Counted from the first letter of the stretch, positions 1 through 9,257 are shown. The stretch: 64,000 nucleotides of DNA from Adhaeretor mobilis (GCF_007741515.1 NZ_CP036263.1:4575178-4639177), one strand, 5' to 3'. The notes: generated by a model from the letters alone, not told the origin. Translations and numbers: made by a program.

Positions 1-1296
1 GGTTCCAGCTTCTGCTCCGTCAGCTTCAATACCTTCGGCTTCTGCTTTCTCAGCAGCTAGGGCAGCTTCCGCTTCAGCGTGCTGTTCTTCGATCTTTGCG
101 AGACGATCTTCCTCACGTTTGCGTTTGCGTGCTTCTTGGGCAGCGGCCTCGGCCTCTTCGGCTAGCGATTCCGCTTGTTCGACTATCTTATCAACTTGCT
201 CCTCGGTGAGGCCGCCCATTTCCATGAGGGCATCGGGCTCTATTATCGACAGGTCGTCGTAGCTAAGGAAGCCTTCCTCGACCAATCGCTCGGCCACTTC
301 CACCTCTAACCCATCCAAAGCACTAAACCCACCCACAGCACGATCAATGGACTCGGCCAACTCGTCCTGGGTCATGATCTCGATATCCCAGCCAGAGAGT
401 TTACTAGCGAGGCGAACATTCTGACCGCGGCGGCCAATGGCCAGCGAAAGCTGATCTTCCCGCACCAACACAATCGCCCGACCGAGCATTTTACACAGGA
501 TCACCTGCTCAACTTCGGCCGGCTGTAAGGCGTTGGGAATGAGTATTTCCAGATTATCGTCCCAGCGGACGATATCGATGCGTTCCCCCGCTAGTTCATC
601 AACAATGTTCTTGATGCGATTGCCACGCACACCAACGCAAGCACCTACGCAATCAACCCGCGCATCGCTGCTGCTCACAGCTACCTTAGAGCGATAACCG
701 GGCTCACGCGACATGGCTCGTACTTCAATGACGCCGTCTATGATCTCAGGGATTTCTTGTTCAAAAAGTCGCTGAACCAACTGGGGACGCGTGCGACTGA
801 GAATCACCTTTACACGACTACCTGCCTTGCGAACTTCAAAAACTGTGGCGCGAACACGTTCGTTCACGTGATGCGTCTCACCGGGAATTTGCTCGCTGCG
901 AGGGAGAATTGCTTCCACGTTAGTCAGCGTTACGGTCGCAGCGCCACCGTCGTAACGATGAATCAGCCCGCTCACAATTTCGCCAATTAGGTCGCTGTAC
1001 TCGTCGTACAGGGCATCGCGTTCCGCTTCGCGAATCTTCTGAATCATCACTTGCTTGGCGGTCTGAGCACCAATGCGACCGACGGTCTCTTCAGAATCTA
1101 GCACTTCGCCGTTGTGAGTGGCAGCAATCTCGCCGCTATCACGATCGATACTAACCTCGATCTCTTCCTCTTCGCCGTAGTGCTTCTTTGCTGCTGAGAC
1201 TAGCGCAGCTTCGATCCCCTCGAAAACAATTTCCTTTTCGATGTTCTTGTCGCGATGGATAGCATCGACGATGCGGAGCACTTCAGAGGGGTTCAT
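1..1296 (-). CDS. nusA: Transcription factor NusA (partial, C-terminus off the left edge)
   Basis: NusA binds RNA polymerase and nascent RNA and controls pausing, termination and antitermination. The frame opens with an ATG at 1296 ([18 protein letters not shown]) and is still open at base 1, giving 432 codons. The NusA N-terminal domain covers roughly residues 1-110 and the S1 domain about 112-180 ([13 protein letters not shown]). Two KH domains follow to about residue 345, with [15 protein letters not shown] and [16 protein letters not shown]. After a helical segment the visible end is an Ala/Glu-rich, probably coiled-coil tail. rimP, which commonly precedes nusA, is not upstream; the nearest upstream gene on this strand is the ketosynthase-like gene 320 bases away. 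I see no clear ribosome binding site. Confidence 0.95.
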   Translation of the reverse strand, partial: MNPSEVLRIVDAIHRDKNIEKEIVFEGIEAALVSAAKKHYGEEEEIEVSIDRDSGEIAATHNGEVLDSEETVGRIGAQTAKQVMIQKIREAERDALYDEYSDLIGEIVSGLIHRYDGGAATVTLTNVEAILPRSEQIPGETHHVNERVRATVFEVRKAGSRVKVILSRTRPQLVQRLFEQEIPEIIDGVIEVRAMSREPGYRSKVAVSSSDARVDCVGACVGVRGNRIKNIVDELAGERIDIVRWDDNLEILIPNALQPAEVEQVILCKMLGRAIVLVREDQLSLAIGRRGQNVRLASKLSGWDIEIMTQDELAESIDRAVGGFSALDGLEVEVAERLVEEGFLSYDDLSIIEPDALMEMGGLTEEQVDKIVEQAESLAEEAEAAAQEARKRKREEDRLAKIEEQHAEAEAALAAEKAEAEGIEADGAEAGT

Positions 1297-1555
1297 ATTG
1301 AGAAAGATCCTTTCGCGGCGTATTCGCCCGCCGCGTGCGGCACAGTCAAGTTGTCAGATTGTGAGTCAGGTTTTTCAGGTTGTACATCCAGAGAGCCTTA
1401 ATGCCGTGAAACACCGCAAGACCTCCCCCCGCACTCGCTACCCCAAAGGAGCCGCGAAACGTCGAAAGGCCTTAGAGGTCAACGACTTAAAGCACTCTAT
1501 AGTCTGGCTACTCTACGATGGGTTTGCCGACGTGTCAATGGGCAGGGCAATGTGG

Positions 1556-1598
1556 GTCTCGGCTAAGCGGCAAGCCTGGCTTGCCGCCTAGCCGAGAC
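1556..1598. repeat. 19-bp inverted repeat hairpin between the ketosynthase-like gene and nusA
   Basis: Arms at 1556-1574 and 1580-1598 pair at 18 of 19 positions around a 5-base loop. The hairpin lies 18 bases past the stop of the ketosynthase-like gene, so it could act as a terminator or RNA stabiliser, but there is no T-run on the minus strand. The arm sequence CGGCTAAGCGGCAAG recurs at 6473-6487, between fabF and acpP, which suggests a dispersed palindromic repeat. The rest of the 1297-1616 interval shows nothing I can name. Confidence 0.7.
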
Positions 1599-1616
1599 GA
1601 AGTGACTGAGCTGGGC

Positions 1617-2945
1617 TCAACCGCGCCCCACAACCAGCGCCGCCGCTTGCCCCTGTGGCGTGACGCTCAGCTTCAAGAAGCTCTCTCCGGCGGGCGAGCC
1701 CTCGCTGGCGATGCTCACCGGGCAGTTTTCATCCGGTGACTGGAAATTTAGTGTTTCAAAGAGCTTTCCCTCGCCAAGTGCCATGACGCTCGCCACTAGC
1801 TCGACGACGCTACTCGCCGCTCCCAAATTACCGAAGTAGCTCTTTGCCGCCACAACGGACGCTTCGCTTCCTGTTTCGCCGCCCAATGATCTTAGCGCCT
1901 TTGCTTCCGCCGCATCAGCTTTAGTTGTGCCTAGCCCATGAGCCGAGATGTGCCCAAGTGCATCAAATTCGAGAGAAGCATCGTCCAACGCAGCGGCTGC
2001 TGCATGCTCGAGTGACTCCTCGGGGCGGGCCTTGAGATCGACATCTGTCGCCACCGAGCTGCCAGCCCCCAGGATTTCGCCATAGATTGTCGCCCCGCGT
2101 GCCAGGGCTGCTTCGCGCTCTTCTAATACTAACGCACCTGCCCCCTCGCCAACGACCATACCAGTTCGAGCGGCATCAAACGGCCTACTCGCTGTTGTCG
2201 GGTCGAGCGTCGGATCGGCCAACTGCTCCGTCTGCACCGCGTGGATGGTCTTGAACGAATGAACGCGCGTGCCGCACGCCCCGGCCAGCATGCGATCGGC
2301 GTGCCCACGAGCAATCGTGTGCGTCGCCTCCCGAATGGCCATCAGCCCAGCGACTTCCCGCAGTGTGAGCGAATTATTCGGCCCTCGCAAATCATTAAAA
2401 ATGGCTATATGGCTGGCTGGCATGTTAGGCAGAAACTTGAGCATCCACAGCGGGTTCATCTCAGGTAAACCCGTTGGCCCCCACTGGTCGAACTTAAAAT
2501 CAGCCTCGTCCGCGCCACATTTGTTCATGCCATCGAGAAAGTCATCCGGCGGGCTGAGCATGTAGTCGCTGCCGAACACCACGCCGGATCGTTCTGGGTC
2601 GGGCACCGCTTCGCCGAAACCGGCATCGACCATCGCCTGCTGAGCTGCAGAGACCGCCATCATCGTTTCGCGACACATCATCTTCAGAGCTTTGCGGATC
2701 ACCTTCTTGCGGTCTTTGGTCAGTTCGCCAAAGTCACCGATTTCGCCGGTGAAGTCACGCGCCTCGCCAGCATAGACCACTCGGCCCGCCAGCGGGGGCA
2801 ACAACCCTAGCGGTGCCACACCGCTACGACCCGCACAGAGCGATTCCCACAGCGCGGCAGGCGAATTACCCAGTGGCGATACCACCCCCATCCCAGTGAT
2901 CACAACACGGCGCGAAGAATTGGAAGCACTCATTATGCAGGACAC
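1617..2945 (-). CDS. Beta-ketoacyl synthase-like protein lacking the catalytic Cys
   Basis: The 442-residue protein has a full KAS II (FabF) thiolase fold: RRVVITGMGVVSPLG at the N-terminus, RPFDAART, GEGAGALVLEE and AHGLGTTKADAAEAKAL. Aligning RGPNNSLTLREVAG with the FabF block RGPN..VATACTSA puts Glu197 where the nucleophilic Cys should be. The first catalytic His (336) and Lys368 are kept, but the second catalytic His is Asn373 (FGNLGAAS instead of GHLLGA). It therefore cannot condense by the usual mechanism. A chain-length-factor-like partner for a true ketosynthase, or a decarboxylase, is more likely (inference). An intact FabF is encoded 2.1 kb upstream. An ATG at 2933 is an equally possible start; neither start has a clear ribosome binding site. 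Confidence 0.88.
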   Translation of the reverse strand: MSCIMSASNSSRRVVITGMGVVSPLGNSPAALWESLCAGRSGVAPLGLLPPLAGRVVYAGEARDFTGEIGDFGELTKDRKKVIRKALKMMCRETMMAVSAAQQAMVDAGFGEAVPDPERSGVVFGSDYMLSPPDDFLDGMNKCGADEADFKFDQWGPTGLPEMNPLWMLKFLPNMPASHIAIFNDLRGPNNSLTLREVAGLMAIREATHTIARGHADRMLAGACGTRVHSFKTIHAVQTEQLADPTLDPTTASRPFDAARTGMVVGEGAGALVLEEREAALARGATIYGEILGAGSSVATDVDLKARPEESLEHAAAAALDDASLEFDALGHISAHGLGTTKADAAEAKALRSLGGETGSEASVVAAKSYFGNLGAASSVVELVASVMALGEGKLFETLNFQSPDENCPVSIASEGSPAGESFLKLSVTPQGQAAALVVGRG

Positions 2946-3169
2946 TAGTCACGGAATTTGGGGCAAAGATCGAGCCCTCTAGCATATCCGAACTACTCCC
3001 GGAAGTAAGCCCCGCCAATTGTGCCACGCCAGCCATTCCGCTTCAGGCTTAGCCGACGGCATGAAAGAGGTGACCGCCCGGATCAGGCCGCCCAGATTGG
3101 AGTGGAGAAGTCAAACTGGGCGTTATGAGCTGGGCGATTTCAGAACTGGGCCGCCAAACTGCGAGCGGC

Positions 3170-4438
3170 TCAATACCGTCCATGAAATGTCGTATTGCGA
3201 CTGGCCGTACTAGCAGCAGGCCCACCACCGGTGGCGGCAGTCCCTGGCACAGCAACGATCCCACGGCTTTCGACCATCAGCAACGCATCGGCTCGCGGGG
3301 GCGATTTCGGCAGGTGAAGCGTATCCATGATAAGGTTCGGCTTAGCCGGTCCTGGAGACGCGACGACGCCCATGCTCAGCAGGAGTACCTGATTTGTCGG
3401 CCAGCGGAAACGTTCGTGAAGCGAAACCATCGTCATCTGAGGGACCTCTACCTGTGTGCGTTGGTTGGGAGCAACCGTAGAGGGGGCTTCCAACTGCACC
3501 GGTAACATCTTTTCGACTTGGGTGAGTTTTAGTTTCACAACCGCGTCAGTCGTGGCCGTGTCCATCGAAAGTAGTGGGCTGAATTCAAAGTTAAATCCCT
3601 CGTCAATCGTGGCCAACTCAGGCTGATAACCGGGCCATACATTGGCCGTCGGAATAATGCCCTTGGTGTAGCTGAGCGGCTTAATCGAACTGACCACCTG
3701 CGACTGTCCGTTGAATACCATCTGGTGAGGCGGGTTGTGTTCACGATAATCCGTGCGGCGACGCAGTTCGGAAAGCAGCAGTGCCGCATCTTCACGGGCC
3801 ATAATCCAACCCTGCACACCTGGTGATTGCACCGGCAGCGGGGTCATCAGCGGCAATGCTCGAGCTCGCCAGTTGGGGTTCTTCATCGTGATGATGCGAA
3901 TGCCGAACCCATGTTGCTCAGCCGCTTTGTTGACAAAGCGGTCGACAATATCCGCGACGGTCGCCTGCATCTGTGGAGTGTGATAAATCTTCAGACGCTG
4001 ACGATCCGCACTCAGCAGACCCACTGGACTAGAATGCCAAGCCTCGTAGCCCGTCTCTCGCAGAATCCAGTCAACAATCGTTTGTTCGGGATGTTTCGTG
4101 GCATCGACCCGCATCGTGTAAGGCGTGATGTCGTACTCACGCCACACTTGTCCATGGTCGTTGGGAAGCGCGCCGGTACCCTTACTTACTTGAGCGCGTG
4201 TTGCCCCAGCAGGGAGCGAATTGCCCGGTGCAGCTTGCGCCGGGGGTGTTTCGCCCGGTGTTTTCGGACTATCTGCCTCGCCGTTATCATAGCGGGCGGT
4301 GCGCACTTGCGGTGCCGCTGTCGCGTTGCTGGAAGAGCCTGGCGCCCGCCAACCCGTCGCGCCACTCTGTTGAGCATGTAATGTTTCGCAAGGCAGGTAC
4401 AGCAACGCGATAGCGAGTATCGCTTTATGCATAGGCAT
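3170..4438 (-). CDS. Secreted protein with secretin-like features
   Basis: This 422-residue protein has an N-terminal signal peptide (MPMHKAILAIALLYLPCETLHA) and a low-complexity Ala/Pro/Thr linker to about residue 95. A conserved block follows (EYDITPYTMRV, PEQTIVDWILRETGYEAWHSS, then LKIYHTPQMQATVADIVDRFV) that resembles the N0/N1 modules of secretins. The later part (VVSSIKPLSYTKGIIPTANV, FNFEFSPLLS, VPQMTMVSLHERFRWP) looks like a secretin-type beta domain, but I cannot confirm a pore-forming region. GGAGAG eight bases upstream supports this ATG. It sits between fabF and the ketosynthase-like gene without obvious functional linkage. Conserved planctomycete secreted protein is the safest description. 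Confidence 0.75.
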   Translation of the reverse strand: MPMHKAILAIALLYLPCETLHAQQSGATGWRAPGSSSNATAAPQVRTARYDNGEADSPKTPGETPPAQAAPGNSLPAGATRAQVSKGTGALPNDHGQVWREYDITPYTMRVDATKHPEQTIVDWILRETGYEAWHSSPVGLLSADRQRLKIYHTPQMQATVADIVDRFVNKAAEQHGFGIRIITMKNPNWRARALPLMTPLPVQSPGVQGWIMAREDAALLLSELRRRTDYREHNPPHQMVFNGQSQVVSSIKPLSYTKGIIPTANVWPGYQPELATIDEGFNFEFSPLLSMDTATTDAVVKLKLTQVEKMLPVQLEAPSTVAPNQRTQVEVPQMTMVSLHERFRWPTNQVLLLSMGVVASPGPAKPNLIMDTLHLPKSPPRADALLMVESRGIVAVPGTAATGGGPAASTASRNTTFHGRY

Positions 4439-4581
4439 CGGAGTCTCTCCGCTGGTCTCGATGGGAATCCATTCCGGAGGCGGAGTGTAGAAAAGGGTAG
4501 GGTGCCCAACAAGATCGTTGGGAGGAGCGTGCTAGCAGCCAGTGTGAGACCCGTCGAATAGAGAGCCGCAGGAAATACCCC

Positions 4582-4649
4582 GAAGGAGTTACATATCATA
4601 GCCCAGGGCAACTGCCGCGAGCCTAGGCGAGCAAGGGACGCCCTGGGTT
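4582..4649. repeat. Dispersed palindromic repeat, copy 1 (second copy at 34578-34625)
   Basis: The core at 4582-4608 matches the core at 34578-34604 at 21 of 27 positions. In both copies the core runs into one arm of a hairpin; here GCCCAGGGC pairs with GCCCTGGG at 4640-4647. It lies in the 317-base space upstream of the secretin-like gene, which holds nothing else recognisable. I take this to be a non-coding dispersed repeat. Confidence 0.55.
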
Positions 4650-4755
4650 CCGGAAGCATACAAAGACATCGACCGAGCAGAACGCATTGTCGACGATTGC
4701 GGACCATCGAGGTCGATATGAGAAACGGTAAACCCAGGATGACTGCGTTATGATA

Positions 4756-4974
4756 TCACGTAACGACTGGCGTCTCCCAGCCATCATACTCGCCACCAAA
4801 CTCCTCCGCCTTACTTGTGGGCATACCGTATTCGTTAGGAAATTTGCAAGAGAGCCTGATGATAGCCAAATTGGTGAGAGCTAATTCAATTTGATCGGCG
4901 ATGCCAACATCGACGCTAATGAAAGCTTGATACTCACCCATAGCGCACGGAAACATGACCCATTCGTTGCTCAT
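4756..4974 (-). pseudogene. Short DUF695-like fragment
   Basis: A 72-residue frame starts at the ATG at 4974 (MSNEWVMFPCAMGEYQAFIS). The pattern of an N-terminal strand, a central block (ALTNLAIIRLSCKFPNEYG) and a terminal EE resembles the N-terminal half of DUF695 family proteins, which are usually about twice this length. The frame stops directly after GEYDGWETPVVT, so the C-terminal half is missing. It is either a truncated relic or an unusually short member. The match is by eye and only moderately secure. It lies alone between fabF and the secretin-like gene, next to a dispersed repeat. Confidence 0.45.
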
Positions 4975-5075
4975 CAGCAATGCCTAGAAAAGAACGGAAT
5001 CTGCTGAGAGCGAGGCGTAGGTGCCTTAAACCGGGCGAGGCGTAGCTCGCCGGCTACTTCGAGGTGCCAGCATCA

Positions 5076-6320
5076 CTACCGCACCGCACCCGCCACCAAA
5101 GACGCATTGTGCCCGCCGAACCCGAAACTGTTTTTCATCACGCACTTCACTTCGCGCTCTTGCGGCGAGTTCGGCGTGTAGTTGAGATCGCACGCGGGAT
5201 CGGGCGTGTCGAGATTGATCGTGGGCGGACAAACTTGGTCTCGCAGAGCAAGCAGCGAGAAGATCATTTCCACGCCGCCGCTGGCACCGAGCAAATGGCC
5301 CAACTGGCTCTTCGTGCTGCTCACGTTCACGACCTTCGCATGATCTTCAAACACGCGTTTCACGGCGGTGGTTTCTGCCTTATCGCCCAACGGTGTGCTC
5401 GTGCCGTGGGCGTTGATGTAGTCGATCGCGGATGGCTCGACCTGGGCATCCCTCAGCGCAGCGCTCATAGCCCGGGCTGCGCCGGTGCCTTCAGCATCTG
5501 GCTGGGTGATATGGCCTGCATCGGCACTGGACCCATAGCCGAGGACCTCGCCGTAGATTTTCGCTCCGCGTGCTTTGGCGTGCTCGAGTTCCTCGAACAC
5601 GAGAATCCCGGCTCCTTCGCTTAACACGAAGCCATCGCGACCGGCGTCAAACGGGCGGCTGGCTGCTGCGGGTGCATCGTTTCGTGTGGATAGGGCCTTC
5701 ATGTTGGCGAAGCCGCTCAGGCCGATGGGCGTGAGTGCTGCCTCCGTGCCGCCGGTCACCATGACGTCGGCATCGTCGTATTGAATCGACTTGAATGCGT
5801 CGCCCATGGCGTTGGCTGCACTCGTACATGCAGTCGCCACGGCATAGTTGGGTCCGCGAAGGCCAAAGCGAATCGAGATGTGCCCGGCTGCCGCATTGAG
5901 CATGAGCTTGGGAATCGTGAAGGCACTGACCCGATCGGGACCTTTGAGGATCAAGCGACGTTCTTGCTCTTCGATTTCATTGAGTCCGCCAATGCCCGAG
6001 CCAATGATGGCTCCACAGCGGTAGGCGTCTTCCTTCTCGAAATCGAGACCCGAGTCCTTCACGGCATCGGCTGAAGCAGTCAGGCCGAACTGCGTGAAGC
6101 GATCCACCCGCTTCGTTTCGCGGTGATCTATGTACCCTTCGGTCGTCCAAACATCCGATTTTACTTCGCCACCAAAATGTACCTTGAAGGCGCTCGTGTC
6201 GAACATCGTGATCTCGCTAATGCCGCTCTCGCCGGCGAGAATGCGTTTCCAAACGTCTTCAACACCTGTGCCCAGCGCTGTAACACATCCTAAACCAGTA
6301 ATGACAACGCGGCGTTTCAT
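5076..6320 (-). CDS. fabF: 3-oxoacyl-ACP synthase II (FabF)
   Basis: FabF elongates acyl-ACP by decarboxylative condensation with malonyl-ACP in the cytoplasm. The 414-residue protein begins MKRRVVITGLGCVTALGTG. The catalytic triad is intact: Cys165 in VATACTSA, His305 in NAHGTSTPLGD and His342 in GHLLGASGG, with the lysine in STKSQLGH. I start it at the ATG at 6320, where FabF homology begins; the frame stays open to 6380, but those 20 residues are not FabF-like. It is downstream of acpP on the same strand (169 bases apart), the usual acpP-fabF order. The degenerate ketosynthase at 1617-2945 is a diverged paralogue. Confidence 0.96.
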   Translation of the reverse strand: MKRRVVITGLGCVTALGTGVEDVWKRILAGESGISEITMFDTSAFKVHFGGEVKSDVWTTEGYIDHRETKRVDRFTQFGLTASADAVKDSGLDFEKEDAYRCGAIIGSGIGGLNEIEEQERRLILKGPDRVSAFTIPKLMLNAAAGHISIRFGLRGPNYAVATACTSAANAMGDAFKSIQYDDADVMVTGGTEAALTPIGLSGFANMKALSTRNDAPAAASRPFDAGRDGFVLSEGAGILVFEELEHAKARGAKIYGEVLGYGSSADAGHITQPDAEGTGAARAMSAALRDAQVEPSAIDYINAHGTSTPLGDKAETTAVKRVFEDHAKVVNVSSTKSQLGHLLGASGGVEMIFSLLALRDQVCPPTINLDTPDPACDLNYTPNSPQEREVKCVMKNSFGFGGHNASLVAGAVR

Positions 6321-6489
6321 CGCAAACTCAACTTCGTAAGAAAGACTTGGGACGCACTGAAAACATCGGCGAGGAACCAACTGCGCAGCGCTCGGAAATC
6401 ACGCCAGTACACTCTTAGGTACCTACACGATGAGGCAAGCTGGCAAGGGAAGTCTGCCATCGATACAGCCACGGCTAAGCGGCAAGGCG

Positions 6490-6732
6490 CTACGAAGAGC
6501 TGCCGTTTTTCTCGATGAAATCGACCGCCTGACCAACCGTTTGAATCTTCTCGGCTGCATCGTCTGGGATGTTCACGTCGAACTCTTCTTCGAGTTCCAT
6601 AACCAACTCAACCGTGTCGAGCGAGTCGGCGCCAAGATCGTTCACAAAGGAAGTCTCGGGCGTGATCTTGTCTTTATCGACGCCAAGTTGCTCTGAGACA
6701 ATGTCTGTTACGCGTTCTAATATTGAGGCCAC
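6490..6732 (-). CDS. acpP: Acyl carrier protein
   Basis: This 80-residue acidic four-helix protein carries growing acyl chains on a phosphopantetheine arm attached to Ser37 in the [12 protein letters not shown] motif. The start codon is GTG at 6732, supported by an AGGAGG ribosome binding site about 10 bases upstream. It lies between fabG and fabF, but a 472-base gap separates it from fabG, so it probably has its own promoter. Length and sequence are typical. Confidence 0.97.
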   Translation of the reverse strand: MASILERVTDIVSEQLGVDKDKITPETSFVNDLGADSLDTVELVMELEEEFDVNIPDDAAEKIQTVGQAVDFIEKNGSSS

Positions 6733-6963
6733 TGTGTGGTTCCTCCTTCAACCTGTAAGTGTCTGTCGTTTTGTAAAATGCGAAGCGAGCCACCCAGATG
6801 ATGAGTCATTCACTTCGCAATGCTGACTTTCCGCTAAGCCGGCACTGACGCTAGCTTAGTTTTCTCATTTACTCAGCTCTGCACAATTAGGGCTGTGGCA
6901 CCATTGTCGAGAAACTTGCTCGCTTGCACACCGCCTAAAGTCCGCCTTCTGTGTAAGCCATTC

Positions 6964-6993
6964 AAAATAGAACGTCTATGCGAAGGAGGTCAA
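6964..6993 (-). promoter_or_regulatory. Candidate sigma70 promoter for acpP-fabF
   Basis: Read on the minus strand, TTGACC is followed after 18 bases by TATTTT, a fair match to -35 and -10 elements. It lies about 230 bases upstream of the acpP GTG, inside the 472-base gap 6733-7204, which has no convincing gene. If used, it would give acpP a long untranslated leader. This is sequence inspection only. Confidence 0.35.
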
Positions 6994-7204
6994 GATATAC
7001 CGTCTCATTTAGGGGCTGTCTAGGTCGGCTGATCATAAGTCCCTAGCCGCGGGCCAACGGCTCGCAGGTGCCCTGGCAGTAGGAAAATATACCCGCGATG
7101 TCTGAAATTGGCTCTCCGATTACGGGATTCGAGGCTGCGTGAGCAAACCTCCGACGAACAGTTGACTCGCAGGCTAATTCCCGCTCGTCACTGCCCCCCC
7201 TGAA

Positions 7205-7981
7205 TTAAGCAGTCAGCCCCCCGTCGATCGTCAGCACTTGGCCCGTAATGTAGCTCGCAGAGCCGCTAGCAAGATAAAGAACGGCATCGGCGATCTCTTC
7301 GGCTTGCCCCAAACGTTGGGCCGGGATGCGTTTCTTGACCTCTTCATCCAAGGCGGAACCGAGCGCATCGGTCATTTCGGTGGCTATGAATCCTGGGCAA
7401 ATAGAGTTGACCGTGATTTTTCGTTTCTTGCTGGCCAGTTCACGTGCAACCGTCTGCGTGAAGCCAATAATGCCGGCCTTAGAGGCCGAGTAATTCGACT
7501 GCCCTGGATTGCCCATGATGCCCGATACGCTCGAAATGTTGATGATCCGACCCGTCTTCTGGCGCATCATGACGCCTGTGGCCGCCCGCGTTAGCAAGAA
7601 CACCGAACGCAGGTTCGTGGTGATCACTTCGTCCCAATCCTCGTCGCTCATACGAGGAATTAGTGTGTCTCGCGTGATGCCCGCGTTGTTGACCACGATA
7701 TCTAGACGTTCCCAGTCGGCGTGGATCGTGTCGACGATTTTCTGCACCGCTTCGGAGTTCGTCACATCGCAAGGAAAACTCTCAGCCGAGCCACCAGCCG
7801 CGATGATCTCGTCGACAGTTTCTTTCAGCTTTTCTTCATTCCGCGCAAGGCAAGCGACTTTCGCTCCCGCAGCCGCGAGCGACAAGGCAATCGATTTGCC
7901 AATCCCACGCGACGCGCCCGTTACTAATGCGGTCTGTCCCGCGAGATCGACTTTGATTCGTGCTTCGATAGAGTCTGGCAT
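7205..7981 (-). CDS. fabG: 3-oxoacyl-ACP reductase (FabG)
   Basis: FabG reduces 3-ketoacyl-ACP with NADPH in fatty acid elongation. The 258-residue short-chain dehydrogenase has the Rossmann motif TGASRGIG (21-28), NNAG (98-101), Ser151 in NISSVSG and the YSASK motif with Tyr164 and Lys168. The C-terminus ends ITGQVLTIDGGLTA, typical of FabG. It lies 33 bases downstream of fabD on the same strand, so the two are probably co-transcribed. The AGGG upstream of the ATG is a modest ribosome binding site. The location inside an rpmF-fabD-fabG-acpP-fabF cluster makes the assignment firm. Confidence 0.96.
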   Translation of the reverse strand: MPDSIEARIKVDLAGQTALVTGASRGIGKSIALSLAAAGAKVACLARNEEKLKETVDEIIAAGGSAESFPCDVTNSEAVQKIVDTIHADWERLDIVVNNAGITRDTLIPRMSDEDWDEVITTNLRSVFLLTRAATGVMMRQKTGRIINISSVSGIMGNPGQSNYSASKAGIIGFTQTVARELASKKRKITVNSICPGFIATEMTDALGSALDEEVKKRIPAQRLGQAEEIADAVLYLASGSASYITGQVLTIDGGLTA

Positions 7982-8014
7982 CGTTTTCCCTACTAACTAG
8001 ATTGCAATATTTGT

Positions 8015-8926
8015 TTATGCGGGCACGCTCTCGCACGGTGTCTTCCGAGCTATACGTTTGAGCAACCCCCGCAGCACCCGACCTGGCCCGACTTCGTAAA
8101 ACTGCTCGATTCCGTAATCGTCAATCAATAGCCTTATAGAATCTTCCCAGCGTACCGGACTCACGACTTGGCGAATGAGCAATTCGCGGATTTCTTCAGG
8201 GTCGTCATGCGATTTGGCATCGACGTTAGAAATTACCGGTACCGCGGGAGGCTTGATATCGACCTCCTGCAATGCTTGACTCAGCCGCTCGACGGCCGGC
8301 TGCATAATCGGTGTATGAAACGCTCCCGCGACGGCCAGCGGAATGACTTTCATGGCTCCGGCTTCATCGGCCAGAGACGCGACACGCTCGCAAGCCGGGG
8401 TACTCCCAGAAACGACAATGTTACCCGGGCAAAGCAGATTCGCGATCTGCAGTACATCGTCCTGGCGTGCTTGGTCGCACAGATCGGCGACCTGTTGGCG
8501 TTCCATGCCCAGGATGCTTACCATGCCACTGGAGACTTCATCGGCTGCGTCCTGCATCGCTTGGCCGCGTTGCTGGACGAGCTTCAAGCCTGAGGCAAAA
8601 TCGATCGAGCCAGCAAACACCAGTGCTGTGTATTCGCCTAAGCTCAAACCGGCAGTGGCAACGGCAGAGGAAACCGTTTCTGCGGCATCAACCTTCAACT
8701 GCTCCAGAGCAGCTAAGCTGCAAACGAACAGGGCTGGCTGGCTGTGGACTGTGGAATCTAGCTCTTCAGCCGGGCCCTCTTTGCAGAGCGTCAGCAGATC
8801 ATATCCGAGAATTTCCGCCGCTTGCTCGAACAATTGACGAGCAGCAGGCAAACTCTCTGCGAGTTTCCCGCCCATGCCAACTGTTTGAGCGCCTTGGCCG
8901 GGAAATAGAAGAGCCGCTTTGGCCAT
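8015..8926 (-). CDS. fabD: Malonyl-CoA:ACP transacylase (FabD)
   Basis: FabD moves malonyl groups from CoA to ACP. The 303-residue protein starts MAKAALLFPGQGAQTVGMG and has the nucleophile Ser95 in AGLSLGEYTAL and the catalytic His204 in GAFHTPIMQPA. The residue before the nucleophilic serine is Leu rather than the more usual His, a conservative family variation. The C-terminal segment YEVGPGRVLRGLLKRI is typical. The gene follows rpmF on the same strand and is closely followed by fabG. The first ATG matches the family N-terminus. Confidence 0.95.
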   Translation of the reverse strand: MAKAALLFPGQGAQTVGMGGKLAESLPAARQLFEQAAEILGYDLLTLCKEGPAEELDSTVHSQPALFVCSLAALEQLKVDAAETVSSAVATAGLSLGEYTALVFAGSIDFASGLKLVQQRGQAMQDAADEVSSGMVSILGMERQQVADLCDQARQDDVLQIANLLCPGNIVVSGSTPACERVASLADEAGAMKVIPLAVAGAFHTPIMQPAVERLSQALQEVDIKPPAVPVISNVDAKSHDDPEEIRELLIRQVVSPVRWEDSIRLLIDDYGIEQFYEVGPGRVLRGLLKRIARKTPCESVPA

Positions 8927-9035
8927 AGAGAAGGTTCCCGAACGAAAGAGAAGGCCACGAACTAAATGGAACGTAGTGGACCGAGGGCCAACGCACCCCT
9001 GGAATGGGCTTGTAATACCCGCGGTCCGTTAGAAA

Positions 9036-9071
9036 GTTACAGCGCTGCGTAACTGAGCATGCATTGCTCAG
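9036..9071. other. Two adjoining small hairpins between rpmF and fabD
   Basis: GTTAC and GTAAC pair around AGCGCTGC, immediately followed by a perfect CTGAGCA/TGCTCAG stem with a 5-base loop. The pair lies just beyond the rpmF stop codon. No T-run follows on the minus strand, so these may be processing or stability signals rather than a full terminator. Confidence 0.45.
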
Positions 9072-9077
9072 CCAGAA

Positions 9078-9257
9078 CTACTCGACCGATTCCACCATGG
9101 CGCGACCCATGTAATGGCCGCAAGTGCCACACACAACGTGCGTTGGGGTGGCCGTGCCACAGCGAGGACAGGGCTGCAGTTGCTTTGCCTTGAGGGCATT
9201 ATGCGAACGACGCTTGCCGCTACGTGAATTGGAATGCTTACGCTTAGGGACGGCCAT
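9078..9257 (-). CDS. rpmF: Large ribosomal subunit protein bL32
   Basis: This 59-residue protein begins MAVPKRKHSNSRSGKRRSHN, the bL32 signature. It has a zinc-binding set at Cys30, Cys33, Cys43 and Cys46 (CPRCG...CGTCG). AGAGG lies 8 bases upstream of the ATG at 9257. The gene heads the fatty acid synthesis cluster, a linkage known from many bacteria (rpmF-plsX-fab). Neither the DUF177 gene that often precedes rpmF nor plsX is present here. The 484-base space upstream (9258-9741) holds only the divergent promoter described at 9631. Confidence 0.96.
   Translation of the reverse strand: MAVPKRKHSNSRSGKRRSHNALKAKQLQPCPRCGTATPTHVVCGTCGHYMGRAMVESVE

Noticed and set aside
4186-4707. 173-codon minus-strand frame overlapping the start of the secretin-like gene
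   Set aside because: It overlaps a better-supported gene, has no plausible start context and yields a Cys/Arg-rich protein without a pattern.
5043-5065. Possible extra copy of the GAGCTTGCTC palindrome downstream of fabF
   Set aside because: Only a short GGCGAG/CTCGCC match is present, too little to place it in the family.
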